Shown: positions 63,661 to 64,000 of the stretch, in pieces
Layout: every line of letters starts with the position of its first letter
How positions within the stretch are numbered: the stretch's first letter is position 1
Assembly: GCF_002160765.1 (NCBI RefSeq)
Contig: NZ_NFLF01000002.1
Span: forward strand, 186,001-250,000
Direction: 5' to 3'
DNA from: Lachnoclostridium sp. An138
GTDB lineage: Bacteria > Bacillota > Clostridia > Lachnospirales > Lachnospiraceae
Length of the DNA: 64,000 nt
Translations under genes and position numbers: made by a program
Notes under the pieces: generated by a model
The model's input: only the letters and a program-made list of their open reading frames with translations
Database searches by the model: none
What the model was told of the DNA's origin: nothing

Positions 63661-64000
63661 CTCAGAGCCCTCCGCTTTTATTTTTCTCTTTTCTGGTTGT
63701 TGTAAATATTATTTTAATATCATCAGTTCATCATTCCTACGGACGACTGGTTGCCTTACTGCGGCCTGTGTGATAGAATATGACTTTTTCTATCGCAACG
63801 GCAAAGGGCACCAACTGCCTCGACAATATCAATCATGCGCTTGGAGAGCATCGTTCCATCATTACGTCCGTGAATTTGTTCATGCACACGAAAATCAACG
63901 TGGACGGCAGCGTTTCCGAAAGCAGATGCAACAGCGGAAAATGCTCCCCTGTGAAAATAATGATTGATTAAGGAAGCGTTCTTATCCTCATTCAAAAAAC

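Noticed and set aside
63756-63995. Overlapping frames on both strands at the right end
   Set aside because: Neither has a ribosome site or a recognisable family, and the two exclude each other.

Overview
The window looks like a chromosomal segment of a gut-type Clostridia/Lachnospiraceae bacterium. The evidence is Gram-positive style ribosome binding sites throughout, class I ECF transporters with Trep_Strep-like S components, CooC/DUF3786 anaerobic metalloenzyme accessory genes, and several small proteins I recognise from Lachnospiraceae (DUF6718-like, DUF6809-like). Family assignments come from reading the translations; no database search was run.

Region 1 (1-31.5 kb) is a run of four related transport modules. 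Each has an S component, an EcfT and a fused double-ATPase EcfA. Modules 1, 2 and 3 also carry a pair of ABC-exporter-type half transporters of the kind that import siderophores in other bacteria (YbtP/YbtQ, IrtA/IrtB). Module 1 adds a thiazoline-carboxylate-hydrolase-like protein and is followed by an LCM-type methyltransferase. Modules 2-4 each have a PchR/YbtA-like AraC regulator next to them. A 14-bp inverted repeat, TTAG-N6-CTAA, sits upstream of every module, of the methyltransferase and of one AraC gene. In the methyltransferase promoter it fills the 17-bp spacer of a perfect TTGACA/TATAAT promoter. The 3' ends of modules 2 and 3 both hold remnants of a DtxR-family metal-sensor gene. 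Together this suggests a metal- (probably iron-) repressed and ligand-activated set of uptake systems for metallophores. Between modules 1 and 2 lies a TetR/MATE/methyltransferase island with its own operator.

Region 2 (31.5-59.8 kb) is accessory DNA. It has decayed toxin-antitoxin genes, an apparently intact type I toxin with its antisense RNA, and two plasmid-type replication modules. The first (33.7-37.9 kb) has a DnaB-like ATPase, eight perfectly spaced 22-bp iterons and a Rep initiator. The second (44.6-48 kb) has seven iterons, a frameshifted Rep and two unknown genes. A class A penicillin-binding protein and an AlbA_2/HATPase protein lie between them. A gene-free stretch (48.0-50.9 kb) contains about ten 75-bp tandem repeats, then four short AT-rich repeats and an IS3-family remnant. 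Next comes an uncharacterised three-gene operon (ComEC-like metallo-beta-lactamase fold, a 170-aa protein, a membrane protein), divergent from an XRE-type regulator and separated from it by a predicted small RNA. A DUF4143 ATPase, a DUF3841 protein, a second AlbA_2 protein, a tRNA-3'-end-like remnant and a second copy of a small coiled-coil gene close this region.

Region 3 (59.8-63.7 kb) is a cluster of two CooC-like ATPases, a zinc-ribbon protein and two DUF3786 proteins with a divergent TetR regulator, probably for maturation of a nickel/corrinoid enzyme. The last 340 bases (63661-64000) hold nothing I can support as a gene. Other gene-poor gaps are 37875-38210 (nothing seen beyond the leader repeat noted below), 39791-40339 (a HigB-like remnant only) and 58870-59640 (hairpins and the tRNA-like fragment).
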